Assembly (NCBI GenBank): GCA_044226195.1 | Contig: JBGAHO010000013.1 | Location: 20,106 to 84,105 of the forward strand | Source: RPQJ01 sp044226195 | Lineage (GTDB): Bacteria > Pseudomonadota > Gammaproteobacteria > Steroidobacterales > Steroidobacteraceae | Length of the DNA: 64,000 nucleotides | Direction: 5' to 3' | In this document: positions 8,498 through 17,162 of the stretch, piece by piece | Position numbering within the stretch: the first letter of the stretch is position 1 | How the letters are laid out: each line of letters starts with the position of its first letter | Translations under genes and position numbers: made by a program | Notes under the pieces: generated by a model | Told to the model about the DNA's origin: nothing | What the model saw: the letters and a program-made list of their open reading frames with translations, nothing else | The model's database searches: none

Positions 8498-9129
8498 TAT
8501 TTCTCCAGGCGGGCGTGGGACCGGCACAGCTCGACGAGGTGGCGTTCCTCGTCGAGGCCGGGCACCTGCAGCTTGTGCACGGCAGCGACCTTCCAGCCGT
8601 TCAGCTTCTTCGCCAGTTCGTCCTCGGGAAACCGCCCCTTCATGGCGAGCAGCCGCCCGTCGCCGGCGACCAGCCCGCCCGCATACCGGACCAGGTCCGC
8701 AACCGGACCGACCGCCCGGGCCAGGACCGTGTCGAAACGGGGATGGGCGTCGTAGGCCTCGGCCCGTGACTGCACGACTTCGACGTTGGTGAGCGCGAGC
8801 GCATCGCGCACCACCTCGAGGAAGCGGCACTTCTTGCCGACCGACTCGATGAGCGCGAAGTGGCGATCGGGCGCCACGATCGCCAGCGGGATGCCCGGGA
8901 AGCCGGCGCCGCTGCCGACGTCGGCGACGCGCTCGCCGTGCAGCCACGGCACCATCGTGAGGCTGTCGAGCACGTGCTTGGTGACCTGCGACGGCCGGTC
9001 GCGGATCGCCGTGAGGTTGATGCGCGTGTTCCAGTCGTCCAGCAGGTCGAGATGCGCGGTCAGCTTCGCGACCTGCGCGGGCGTGAGTTCGACGCCGAGT
9101 GCACGTGCGCCGTCGAGGAGCGTGGTCAT
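8497..9129 (-). CDS. rsmG: 16S rRNA (guanine-N7)-methyltransferase RsmG
   Basis: Methylates N7 of G527 in 16S rRNA using S-adenosylmethionine. The 210-residue protein has the SAM-binding loop VADVGSGAGFPGIPLAI near residue 70 and the family motif WNTRINLTAIRD. The stop codon TAG is contributed by the adjoining inverted repeat. It stands at its ancestral place upstream of parA, but mnmG, normally its direct neighbour, is 24 kb away. Confidence 0.97.
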   Translation of the reverse strand: MTTLLDGARALGVELTPAQVAKLTAHLDLLDDWNTRINLTAIRDRPSQVTKHVLDSLTMVPWLHGERVADVGSGAGFPGIPLAIVAPDRHFALIESVGKKCRFLEVVRDALALTNVEVVQSRAEAYDAHPRFDTVLARAVGPVADLVRYAGGLVAGDGRLLAMKGRFPEDELAKKLNGWKVAAVHKLQVPGLDEERHLVELCRSHARLEK

Positions 9130-9172
9130 CCGCGCAGGATACCCGCCCCGGCGTCCCGGCGCCCGCCTGCGC

Positions 9173-12100
9173 TCAGAGGTCCTTCAGGTTGTCGTCGGAA
9201 TTGCGGTCCACCCATTTGTTGAACGGATCGACCCCCGCCACTTTCGGCTCGCGATCGACCACGAGGCGCAGCGTCTGTCGGCCACTCTTCAGCGGGAGCC
9301 GCTGCACCGCGATCACGCTCCTGCCGTCGTAGCCCTTCTTGCCCGGCTCGACCGTGAACACGCCGACGTCCACCGTCTCCGCCAACGGTGCTTCGGTTTC
9401 CCTGCCCTTGCCGTCGGCGTAGAGCTTGCGGGCCTCGACCTCGAGCACCACGTCCCAGCGCCCGTCCGGACGATGCGTCGAGTGCGCGCTCGTCACCTTC
9501 ATGTCGTACAGCGTGATCTTCTCGAACAGGTCGGTGATCAGCTGCTGCTGCGAGGGCGAGGCCACCGCGCGGAAGCGTTCGATGAGGTCGGTCGACTTCG
9601 CGTAGGGCGCCGGCTTGAACGCGTACTGGGCCAGCAGGCTGCGCAGCGCTTCGTTCACGCGTTCCGCGCCGATCTGGTCCTTCAGCAGGTACAGTGCCAG
9701 GCCGCCCTTCTGGTAATGGATGTAGCCCTGGTTCTCGACGCGTGCCAGCGGCAGTTCCTCGAGCTTCTCGCCGCCGCGCAACCGCAGGTACTTGTCGAGC
9801 TCGAACTTCAGGAACTTGCGGATCTGGTCGGGCCCGTACATCCGCTCCATCACCATCAGCGCGGAATACTGCGCCAGCGACTCGACCAGGAACGTTCCAC
9901 CCTGCTGGTCGGAACTGATCAGCTGGTGACCCCACCATTGGTGACCGACTTCGTGCGCCGTGATGTACGTGACCATGTCGATCTTCTCGGGATCGCGGTA
10001 ATCGGCGATGAAGCCGATGCCTTCGGAGTACGGGATGGTGTTGGCGAACGACTGCGCGAACTGCGCGTAATCGGGGAATTCGAGGATGCGCACCTGGCGG
10101 AACTGGTACGGACTGAAGTTCGCCGTGTAGTAGTCCAGCGACGCCTTCATCGCCTGGTTCATGCGCGCGACGTTGTAGCCGTGCGCCGGATCGTGATACA
10201 CGGCGAGTTCCACGCCCTTCCAGCGATCGCGCGCGACCTGGTAGCGCGCGGACTGCACCGAGAAGAAGTTCTGGATCGGCGACTCGCTGCGGTAGCGCGC
10301 CGTGCGGCGGCCGCCGGCGACCGTCTCGGCGACGAGATAGCCGGGCGCCACGGCCACCTGGTCCGCCGACGTGGACACCGTGATGTCCGAGGTCACCCAG
10401 TCGCTGTCGTGGCGCAGGCCGTTGAACTGTCGCGCGCGGTCGTCTTCGAGCTTCGCGGGGCGCAGCTCCGGCGGCAGGCCGTACTTGCGGCGCGTCGCCC
10501 GGTCCTGCAGCAGTCCCTCGCGGCTCATGCCGAGCAGCGGCGCGATTTCCGTGTTGTCGAGGAACGTGCCGTTGTCGACGATCCGGTACTCGTTGTGGGA
10601 ATTGCGGAAGCCCTTCTGCTCGCGCAGGGCTGCGAACCGGATGCGGCGCGTCTCCATCGGCGCCATCGGCCGCGCGAACCGGTAGATCCGGTAGTCACGG
10701 TCCTTGTATTCCTTCTCGACGGCTGCGCCCTCGACGTCCAGCGCGACCATCTGGAGCGGCTCCAGCCAGCGCACGTGCACCGCCTCGAGCGGCCGCCCGG
10801 TGCGGTTCTGGATGACGTAGCTGCCGTGGATGACGGCGCGCGGCTCCGCGGGGTACAGCGCGACGTCGAGCACCACGTCGGTGATCCGCGGCTGCGGCAC
10901 GTTCTCGTAGCGGATCAGCTGCTTTTCGTACTCCGCCTGCTCGCGTTCGCCGTCGAGCTCCGTCCGGTAGTCGTTGAGGACGTTGGTGTTGTAGAAGATC
11001 CAGCCGCCGAGCGCGGCCATGGCGAGCACGGCCGCGGCAGACACGAGACCCGGCGTGCCGCGCAGCCGACGCGGCAGCAGGCGCAGGCGGACGACCAGCG
11101 GCGCACCTGCGCCCCGTCGCCACAGCGCGTAAGCGACGACCGCGAGGATGACCGCCCCGGCGCTCCAGTAGGCGCGGAACCACCACGCGAAGCCCGCGAA
11201 ATCGCCGCTGCCGTTCATGTCGGACAGCGGCACGCCCGGCGTACCGGCGTACTGGTAGAGGTTGTGCTCGAAGCCGAGCCGGTCGAGCGTGACCTGCGCG
11301 ACGACGAACAGCAGCATCAGCATCCAGCCGACGGTCTTGTGCGGCACCAGTGTCTGCATGAAGAGCGCCAGCACGGCGAACAGCACGACGGTGACGGTCT
11401 CGGGGAGCACGTACCACGCGAGGTAGTGGCCGACCTGGAAATCGAAGTAGCCCTTGAGCGCCTGCGTGGCGAGCGCCGCCAGCACACTCGCCGCCAGCGT
11501 GCCGAACAGCACGATCGAGATCGCGAGGATCTTGGGCACGACGAACGCCCAGTCGGGTGCGGGCGTCGCGTCGATGATTTCGTGCACGCGCCGCTCGCGG
11601 TCGCGCCAGACGAGTTCGCCGGCGTAGTAGATGGCGACGATCAGCGGGATGATCGTGAAGGCGCCGCGCAGCGCATCGATCATCACGCGCGTGACGGGAT
11701 GGATCGTGTTGCCGTACAGCTCGTCGGCGTACCAGAGCGAGCCCAGCGAGTTCACGAAGCCGATGCCGAGCAGCACGATGAACGCCGGGCTGCGCACGGC
11801 CGCGGCGACGTCGAAACGGGCCAGCGCCCACATCTGGCTCCACCCGGACGACTGCGAGGGCAGCGGCCGGGCGGCGGGCGTCGAACGAACCGGCGGCAAC
11901 GCGTCGTCGGGAATGGTCGCCGCGACCTTGGCGCTCTTCCCGCCCTGGCGGCTGCCTTGCGCCGCGCGGGAGTAGAGCGTCCACGCGAGTCCGAGCAGCG
12001 CGAAGGCGATGCCGACCCACAGGACGCGGTTCCAGAGGATGTAGCCCGTGAAATCCGGCAGTCGCGTATTGCGCTCGGCGGCCGTCCAGTAGCGGGTCGC

Positions 12101-12751
12101 CTGGTCGTAGGCGCCGAGTCCGAACGGATCCATCAGCGCCACGGCATTGATGAACTCGGGCCGCGAGAAGAAACCGGTCGCGACGAGGTACAGCACGAGG
12201 AACACGATCACGCCGACGTAGGTCCACATCATCGAACGCGTGGCGGTGGCGATCGCGAAGAAGCCCGCGCCCGTGACGAACAGCGTCGGCACGCAGATGA
12301 GGAAGTACGTGTAGGCGTAGTGGCCGGCATCGAACGGGCCGAGCACTTCCGGATCCAGCCACGGCATGGCCGCGCCGACGATCATGCCGAGCGGGGCACT
12401 CAGGAACAGCAGGCACCCGGCGCCGAACGCGCCGGTGAAGCGGCCGAACAGGTAGTCGAAGCGGGACAGCCGCGTCGAATGGATGATCGGCCCGAAATTG
12501 GTTTCGTCGTCGCGCACCACGACGTTCGCGACGAACGCCGTGAGGATGAAGATCGAGAACACGCTCATGACGAGCAGCGTCTGGGCGATCGCGTACGGCG
12601 AGTTCTTGAGGACGTTGCCGCCGGAGCCGATGTGCACGTTGTCCGACGCGGTGGCGGCGAACGTGAGCAGCATGAAGATGAAGAACGTCACCCAGAAGGC
12701 GGGCGACTTGAGCTGGTAGCGCAGCTCGAAGGACGCGACGGAGCGGAACAT
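9173..12751 (-). CDS. ABC transporter permease fused to M1-family aminopeptidase
   Basis: Large membrane protein of 1,192 residues starting MFRSVASFELRYQLKSPAFW. The first half contains two ABC-2 type permease blocks, each with several hydrophobic helices, separated by a cytoplasmic linker (SRQGGKSAKVAATIPDD). After a last helix near residue 580 comes a gluzincin peptidase domain with HEVGHQWWGHQ at residues 933-937 and the third zinc ligand Glu957 in LVESLAQY. The 19-residue spacing matches, from memory, other permease/M1 fusions rather than soluble aminopeptidase N. The gene is 8 bases after its ATPase partner. The substrate is unknown; a peptide or bacteriocin-like ligand cleaved at the outer face is only a guess. 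Confidence 0.9.
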   Translation of the reverse strand: MFRSVASFELRYQLKSPAFWVTFFIFMLLTFAATASDNVHIGSGGNVLKNSPYAIAQTLLVMSVFSIFILTAFVANVVVRDDETNFGPIIHSTRLSRFDYLFGRFTGAFGAGCLLFLSAPLGMIVGAAMPWLDPEVLGPFDAGHYAYTYFLICVPTLFVTGAGFFAIATATRSMMWTYVGVIVFLVLYLVATGFFSRPEFINAVALMDPFGLGAYDQATRYWTAAERNTRLPDFTGYILWNRVLWVGIAFALLGLAWTLYSRAAQGSRQGGKSAKVAATIPDDALPPVRSTPAARPLPSQSSGWSQMWALARFDVAAAVRSPAFIVLLGIGFVNSLGSLWYADELYGNTIHPVTRVMIDALRGAFTIIPLIVAIYYAGELVWRDRERRVHEIIDATPAPDWAFVVPKILAISIVLFGTLAASVLAALATQALKGYFDFQVGHYLAWYVLPETVTVVLFAVLALFMQTLVPHKTVGWMLMLLFVVAQVTLDRLGFEHNLYQYAGTPGVPLSDMNGSGDFAGFAWWFRAYWSAGAVILAVVAYALWRRGAGAPLVVRLRLLPRRLRGTPGLVSAAAVLAMAALGGWIFYNTNVLNDYRTELDGEREQAEYEKQLIRYENVPQPRITDVVLDVALYPAEPRAVIHGSYVIQNRTGRPLEAVHVRWLEPLQMVALDVEGAAVEKEYKDRDYRIYRFARPMAPMETRRIRFAALREQKGFRNSHNEYRIVDNGTFLDNTEIAPLLGMSREGLLQDRATRRKYGLPPELRPAKLEDDRARQFNGLRHDSDWVTSDITVSTSADQVAVAPGYLVAETVAGGRRTARYRSESPIQNFFSVQSARYQVARDRWKGVELAVYHDPAHGYNVARMNQAMKASLDYYTANFSPYQFRQVRILEFPDYAQFAQSFANTIPYSEGIGFIADYRDPEKIDMVTYITAHEVGHQWWGHQLISSDQQGGTFLVESLAQYSALMVMERMYGPDQIRKFLKFELDKYLRLRGGEKLEELPLARVENQGYIHYQKGGLALYLLKDQIGAERVNEALRSLLAQYAFKPAPYAKSTDLIERFRAVASPSQQQLITDLFEKITLYDMKVTSAHSTHRPDGRWDVVLEVEARKLYADGKGRETEAPLAETVDVGVFTVEPGKKGYDGRSVIAVQRLPLKSGRQTLRLVVDREPKVAGVDPFNKWVDRNSDDNLKDL

Positions 12752-12759
12752 GGCGCGCC

Positions 12760-13641
12760 TCAGGCCGCGTGGCGACGGGACGCGGCCAGGGTCGCGAAGT
12801 ACACGTCCTCCAGCCCGCCTTCGACCGGCTCGAAGCCGTCCCCGGGGCTGTGGTCGGCCAGCACGTGGATCACGGTGCGCCCGCCGAACAGGCGCGTCGC
12901 AATGACCTGGTGCTCGCGGCGATGTGCCTCGAGGGCCGGCTTGTCGATGGTCTTGCGCCAGACGCGGCCGCGCATCGAGGCGATCAGCTCGAGCGGCGCG
13001 CCGGTGGTGACGATGCGGCCGCTCGCGATGATGGCCATCGCCGGGCACAGGTCGGCCACGTCCTCGACGATGTGCGTGGAGAGGATCACGACCACGTTCT
13101 CGCCGATCTCGGCGAGCAGGTTGAGGAAGCGGTTGCGCTCCTCGGGGTCGAGGCCCGCGGTCGGTTCGTCGACGATGATCAGCTGCGGCTGGCCGATCAG
13201 CGCCTGGGCGATGCCGAAGCGCTGGCGCATGCCGCCCGAGAACCCGGCCAGCGCCTTCTTGCGCACCTCCCAGAGGTTGACCTGGTGCAGCAGCGCCTCC
13301 ACGGTCTCGCGCCGCTCGCGACGCCCGGCGATGCCCTTCAGCACCGCGAGGTGGTCGAGCATGTCCAGCGCGGACACGCGCGGGTAGACGCCGAAATCCT
13401 GTGGCAGGTAGCCGAGCGTCCGGCGCAAGGCGTCGGGGTTGGCCAGCACGTCGAGGTCGCCGAAGCGGATCGCGCCGCTCGTCGGGATCTGGAGCGTCGC
13501 GATGCAGCGCATCAGCGAGGACTTACCGGCGCCGTTCGGGCCGAGCAGGCCGAACATGCCGCGCGGCAGGGTGAGGTTGACGCCGTCCAGGGCGCGCGTG
13601 CCGTTGGGGTACACGTGCACGAGGTTCTCGATCCGCAGCAT
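12760..13641 (-). CDS. ABC transporter ATP-binding protein
   Basis: Energising subunit for the downstream permease-peptidase. The 293-residue protein carries Walker A GPNGAGKSSL (about residues 35-44), the signature FSGGMRQRFG, Walker B LIIVDEPTAGLD and the switch histidine in ILSTHIVEDV, typical of ABC-2 exporters. The ATG at 13639-13641 follows a candidate promoter by about 38 bases. The pair forms a two-gene operon. Confidence 0.95.
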   Translation of the reverse strand: MLRIENLVHVYPNGTRALDGVNLTLPRGMFGLLGPNGAGKSSLMRCIATLQIPTSGAIRFGDLDVLANPDALRRTLGYLPQDFGVYPRVSALDMLDHLAVLKGIAGRRERRETVEALLHQVNLWEVRKKALAGFSGGMRQRFGIAQALIGQPQLIIVDEPTAGLDPEERNRFLNLLAEIGENVVVILSTHIVEDVADLCPAMAIIASGRIVTTGAPLELIASMRGRVWRKTIDKPALEAHRREHQVIATRLFGGRTVIHVLADHSPGDGFEPVEGGLEDVYFATLAASRRHAA

Positions 13642-13685
13642 GTCGGCGACTCCCGGCCGGTGGGGTCCGGCGTGTTGTGGCGGGC

Positions 13686-13725
13686 ATGCTACGGATCGCT
13701 AGGTGTTATGGTCAACTACAACACC
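13686..13725 (-). promoter_or_regulatory. Candidate promoter and operator of the ABC-M1 operon
   Basis: On the minus strand TTGACC (13710-13715) and TAGCAT (13686-13691) are separated by 18 bases. The -35 box sits inside an inverted repeat GGTGTT-N12-AACACC (13702-13725), the size of an operator for a dimeric repressor. YtrA-subfamily GntR proteins often control such transporters, but none is encoded in this window, so the regulator is unknown. Confidence 0.5.
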
Positions 13726-13807
13726 AAACAACTGCGACGACGGGTTTCGCGGATACGACCAGCCGTGTCCGGCGTTCAAACCACTGGCCGGGGGAGCGGT
13801 GCCGGGC

Positions 13808-15781
13808 TCAGGCGAGCGGCACGGTGAACCAGAAGGTCGAGCCTTCCCCCGGCACGCTGACCACCCCGATGTCCCCGTTCATGGCGCCGACCATGCGGCG
13901 GCAGATGGCGAGGCCGAGGCCGGTGCCCGAGCGCATGTGGCCCGGATGCTCGATGCGCTGGAAGGGGGTGAACAGCTTCGACTGCTGGTCCACCGGGATG
14001 CCGAGGCCGGTGTCGATCACCTCGACGCGCGCGGCCCCGTCGACGAGGCGCACGCGGATCTGCACGTGACCGCGCACCGTGTACTTGACCGCGTTCGACA
14101 GCAGGTTTCGCGTCACCTGCGCCAGCCGGCGCGGATCGGCGCGCACCATCAGGGACTCGTCGCATTCGAGCGGCTTCAGCTCGAGGTTGGCGTTCTGCGC
14201 CTGCAGGCGCACCGCATCGAGCTGTTCCTGCAGCACGGCGTGCAGCCGTGTCGGCATGGGGTTCATCACGAGGCTGCCCGCCTCGATGCTCGACAGGTCG
14301 AGGATCTCGTCGACGAGATCGAGCAGCTGCTGGCCCGACAGCCGGATCAGGCGCACCTGCCGCGCCTGGTCGTCGCGCAGCGGTCCGGTCATGCCTTCGT
14401 CGAGCAGGCCGCTGAAGCCGATGATGGCGTTGAGCGGCGTGCGCAGCTCGTGACTCACGGTCGCGAGGAACGCGCTCTTCGCGCGGCTCGCGCCGCGCGC
14501 CTCGTCGAGCGCACGCACGAGTTCGGCGGTGCGCTGTCGCACCAGCTCCTCGAGTTCATCGCGATGGCGCGTGAGGTTGCGATTGGCTTCCTCGATGCGC
14601 CGGCTCGCGGCGACCAGCTCGGTCTCCAGCTCGACCGCCTTGGTGATGTCGCGCACGACGCCGCCGGCGCGCTGCGCCGTGGGCGTCGAGCCGGACTTGA
14701 AGACGGCGGCGATGTGGAGGTGACGGATGCGACGGCCCGGCAGGAACAGCCGGAACTGGTCCTCGGTCGCGAGGCCGGTCTGGCTCGCCTCGACGATGCG
14801 GCGGCGGATGCGTTCCTGGTCGTCGCGGTGGATGCGCTGTACCCACATGTCGAGCGTCACGCCCATGCGTCCGACGGCTTCCGGCACTTCGAAGAAGCGG
14901 CAAGTGCGCGCATCGAAGTGGATCAACTGGTCGTGCGATCCGTCGTAGCTCCACACGCCGAGTTCGCCGGCTTCGAGCGCCGTCTCGAGCTGCTGAGTCA
15001 GTTCGCGGCTGGCGGCTTGGGCGGCCTGCACCGCGGTGACGTCCTCCTGGATCAGCACCACTTCCTGGATCTCGCCGCTCGCATTGCGGGACGGGTAGAT
15101 GACGGTGCGGACCTGCCGCTTGCCGCCACTGCCCGCCACTCCGGCCTTCACTGGCCGGTCGTATTCGACGATCGTCGTCGACGGCCCGTGGCCGGCAAAC
15201 GCATTGAGCACGCCCTGCATCAGGCCCGTGCGGTTCAGCTGGGTGTCGATCAGCACGTTGTAGTCGGCCAGTTCGTCGAGCGAGACGCCCCAGAGCTGCT
15301 CCCACGCGCGATTCACGCCGCGGGTGCGGCCGTCCGGTCCCACGACCTGGATGGCGAGCGGCGACTGCTCCATCAGCGTGCGATAGCGCGTCTCGGAGTC
15401 GCGCAGGGCCACCTCGGCGCGCTTGGTGTCGCGCAGGTCGACGAACTCCCAGAGCACGCAGCGTCGGCCCCCCATGTCGAAGGTGACGCCGCTGACGTAA
15501 TGGGGCACGACCTGCCCCTTGATCAGGATGTCGATCTCCTCGCGCTGCACGCGGCCGTTGCGCCGCAGCTCGTCGAGGATGCGTTCGCGGGCCTCGACCG
15601 AACGCCACACGCCGAGCTCCGCCCCGGAACGACCACGGGCCACTTCGGGCGGGATGCCGGTCGCCTGAGACCACACCGCATTGACGTCGAGCAGCAGGCC
15701 GGTCTCGACGTCCGTGATGGCCATGCCGAGGATCGACGCGTTGAAGACGGTCGAGTAATCGAGGGGGAGCGGCTTGCTCAC
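13808..15781 (-). CDS. Soluble multi-PAS sensor histidine kinase
   Basis: A 657-residue kinase with three PAS-like sensory domains (about residues 5-120, 130-250 and 280-400), a coiled-coil linker, an HisKA dimerisation helix with the phospho-acceptor His444 in HELRTPLN, and an HATPase domain with NLLSNAVKYT, DTGLGIP and GTGLGLAI. No transmembrane segment or receiver domain is seen, so it is cytoplasmic and needs a separate response regulator, which is not adjacent. Start is the GTG at 15779-15781 (VSKPLPLDYS), the only in-frame choice after the prpF stop, although no clear ribosome-binding site precedes it. Ligand unknown. Confidence 0.88.
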   Translation of the reverse strand: MSKPLPLDYSTVFNASILGMAITDVETGLLLDVNAVWSQATGIPPEVARGRSGAELGVWRSVEARERILDELRRNGRVQREEIDILIKGQVVPHYVSGVTFDMGGRRCVLWEFVDLRDTKRAEVALRDSETRYRTLMEQSPLAIQVVGPDGRTRGVNRAWEQLWGVSLDELADYNVLIDTQLNRTGLMQGVLNAFAGHGPSTTIVEYDRPVKAGVAGSGGKRQVRTVIYPSRNASGEIQEVVLIQEDVTAVQAAQAASRELTQQLETALEAGELGVWSYDGSHDQLIHFDARTCRFFEVPEAVGRMGVTLDMWVQRIHRDDQERIRRRIVEASQTGLATEDQFRLFLPGRRIRHLHIAAVFKSGSTPTAQRAGGVVRDITKAVELETELVAASRRIEEANRNLTRHRDELEELVRQRTAELVRALDEARGASRAKSAFLATVSHELRTPLNAIIGFSGLLDEGMTGPLRDDQARQVRLIRLSGQQLLDLVDEILDLSSIEAGSLVMNPMPTRLHAVLQEQLDAVRLQAQNANLELKPLECDESLMVRADPRRLAQVTRNLLSNAVKYTVRGHVQIRVRLVDGAARVEVIDTGLGIPVDQQSKLFTPFQRIEHPGHMRSGTGLGLAICRRMVGAMNGDIGVVSVPGEGSTFWFTVPLA

Positions 15782-15918
15782 GGCCTGGGGTCCGGGCTCC
15801 AAGTAAGGACTGGCTTGCCTGACGGACCATCTTGCAGCCCGCCGGCGCCGCTGCCAATGCGGATTGATCCGAATCGGGCCCGCGACGCGAGCCGCTTCAC
15901 GCTTTGGCCCGCCGGGCC

Positions 15919-17097
15919 TCAGCCGGGGACGCGCACCCAGCCTTCCATCAGGATCCGCGCGCTGCGGCTCATGATCGCCTTGGTGACGGTCCACTGGCCG
16001 TCGACCAGGCGCGCCTCCGCGCCCACCCGCAGCGTGCCGGACGGGTGGCCGAAGCGCACGGCCGTGCGTTCGCCGCCGCCGGCCGCCTGATTGACCAGCG
16101 TGCCCGGGATGGCCGCGGCGGTGCCGATGGCGACCGCGGCCGTGCCCATCATCGCGTGGTGCAGCTTGCCCATGGAGAGCGCACGCACGAGCAAGTCGAT
16201 GTCCTGGGCGGCGACGGTCTTGCCGCTCGACGCGAGGTAGTCCCGCGGCGGGGCGACGAACGCGATCTTGGGCGTGTGCTGCCGCTTCTGCGCTTCCTCG
16301 GGTGTCTTGATCAGGCCCATGCGCAGTGCGCCGGCGACGCGGATCTTCTCGAAACGCGCGAGCTGCTGCGGGTCGCCGTTGATCGCCTCCCGCAGTTCGG
16401 TGCCGGTGTAGCCGATGTCGGCCGCGTTCACGAACACCGTCGGGATGCCCGCGGTGATCATCGTGGCCTGGAACGTGCCGACACCCGGGACCTCGAGGTC
16501 GTCCACGAGCTGGCCGGTCGGGAACATCGAGCCGCTGCCCTCGCCCTCGTCGGACGGGTCGATGAACTCGAGCACGATCTCGGCCGCGGGGAACGTGACA
16601 CCGTCGAGTTCGAAGTCGCCGGTCTCCTGCACCTGGCCGTCGGTGACCGGCACGTGCGCGATGATCGTCTTGCCGATGTTCGCCTGCCAGATGCGCACGG
16701 TGCAGGTGCCGTTGCGCGGCACGCGCGCGGCGTCGACGAAACCCGCGTGGATCGCGAAGGCGCCGGCGGCCGTCGAGAGGTTGCCGCAGTTGCCGCTCCA
16801 GTCCACGAATGCCTTGTCGATCGACACCTGGCCGTACAGGTAGTCCACGTCGTGGTCGGGCCTCGCGCTCTTCGCGAGGATCACGCACTTGCTCGTGCTC
16901 GAGGTCGCGCCGCCCATGCCGTCGATGTGCGCGGCGTACGGATCGGGGCTGCCGATCACGCGCAGGAACAGCTTGTCCCGTGCCTCACCCGGCACCTGCG
17001 CCGCGACGGGCAGGTCCTGCAGGCGGAAGAACACGCCCTTGCTGGTGCCGCCGCGCATGTACGTCGCCGGAATGCGGATCTGCGGGGATGGGGACAT
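15919..17097 (-). CDS. prpF: 2-methylaconitate cis-trans isomerase PrpF
   Basis: Isomerises trans- to cis-2-methylaconitate so that, with AcnD, it replaces PrpD in the methylcitrate cycle. The 392-residue product starts MSPSPQIRIPATYMRGGTSK; the RIPATYMRGGTSKGVFF block is the PrpF signature. Because conservation begins at residue 6, the only usable start is the ATG at 17095-17097, which lies inside an arm of the gene-end repeat (GAGGAATGTCCCC). The GAGG there is closer to ATG than usual. Last gene of prpB-prpC-acnD-prpF. Confidence 0.95.
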   Translation of the reverse strand: MSPSPQIRIPATYMRGGTSKGVFFRLQDLPVAAQVPGEARDKLFLRVIGSPDPYAAHIDGMGGATSSTSKCVILAKSARPDHDVDYLYGQVSIDKAFVDWSGNCGNLSTAAGAFAIHAGFVDAARVPRNGTCTVRIWQANIGKTIIAHVPVTDGQVQETGDFELDGVTFPAAEIVLEFIDPSDEGEGSGSMFPTGQLVDDLEVPGVGTFQATMITAGIPTVFVNAADIGYTGTELREAINGDPQQLARFEKIRVAGALRMGLIKTPEEAQKRQHTPKIAFVAPPRDYLASSGKTVAAQDIDLLVRALSMGKLHHAMMGTAAVAIGTAAAIPGTLVNQAAGGGERTAVRFGHPSGTLRVGAEARLVDGQWTVTKAIMSRSARILMEGWVRVPG

Positions 17098-17162
17098 TCC
17101 TCTTTTCCTCGATGAGTAGGTCTCTCGCTCGGTCCGCGCCCTGGAAAAAGAGGAATGTCCCC
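17090..17162. repeat. Gene-end inverted repeat, copy 2 (acnD/prpF)
   Basis: Arms GGGGACATTCCTCTTTTCC (17090-17108) and GGAAAAAGAGGAATGTCCCC (17143-17162) around a 34-base loop. The outer edge of the right arm completes the acnD TAG stop (17162-17164); the left arm contains the prpF start codon. The whole acnD-prpF spacer consists of this element. Confidence 0.95.
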
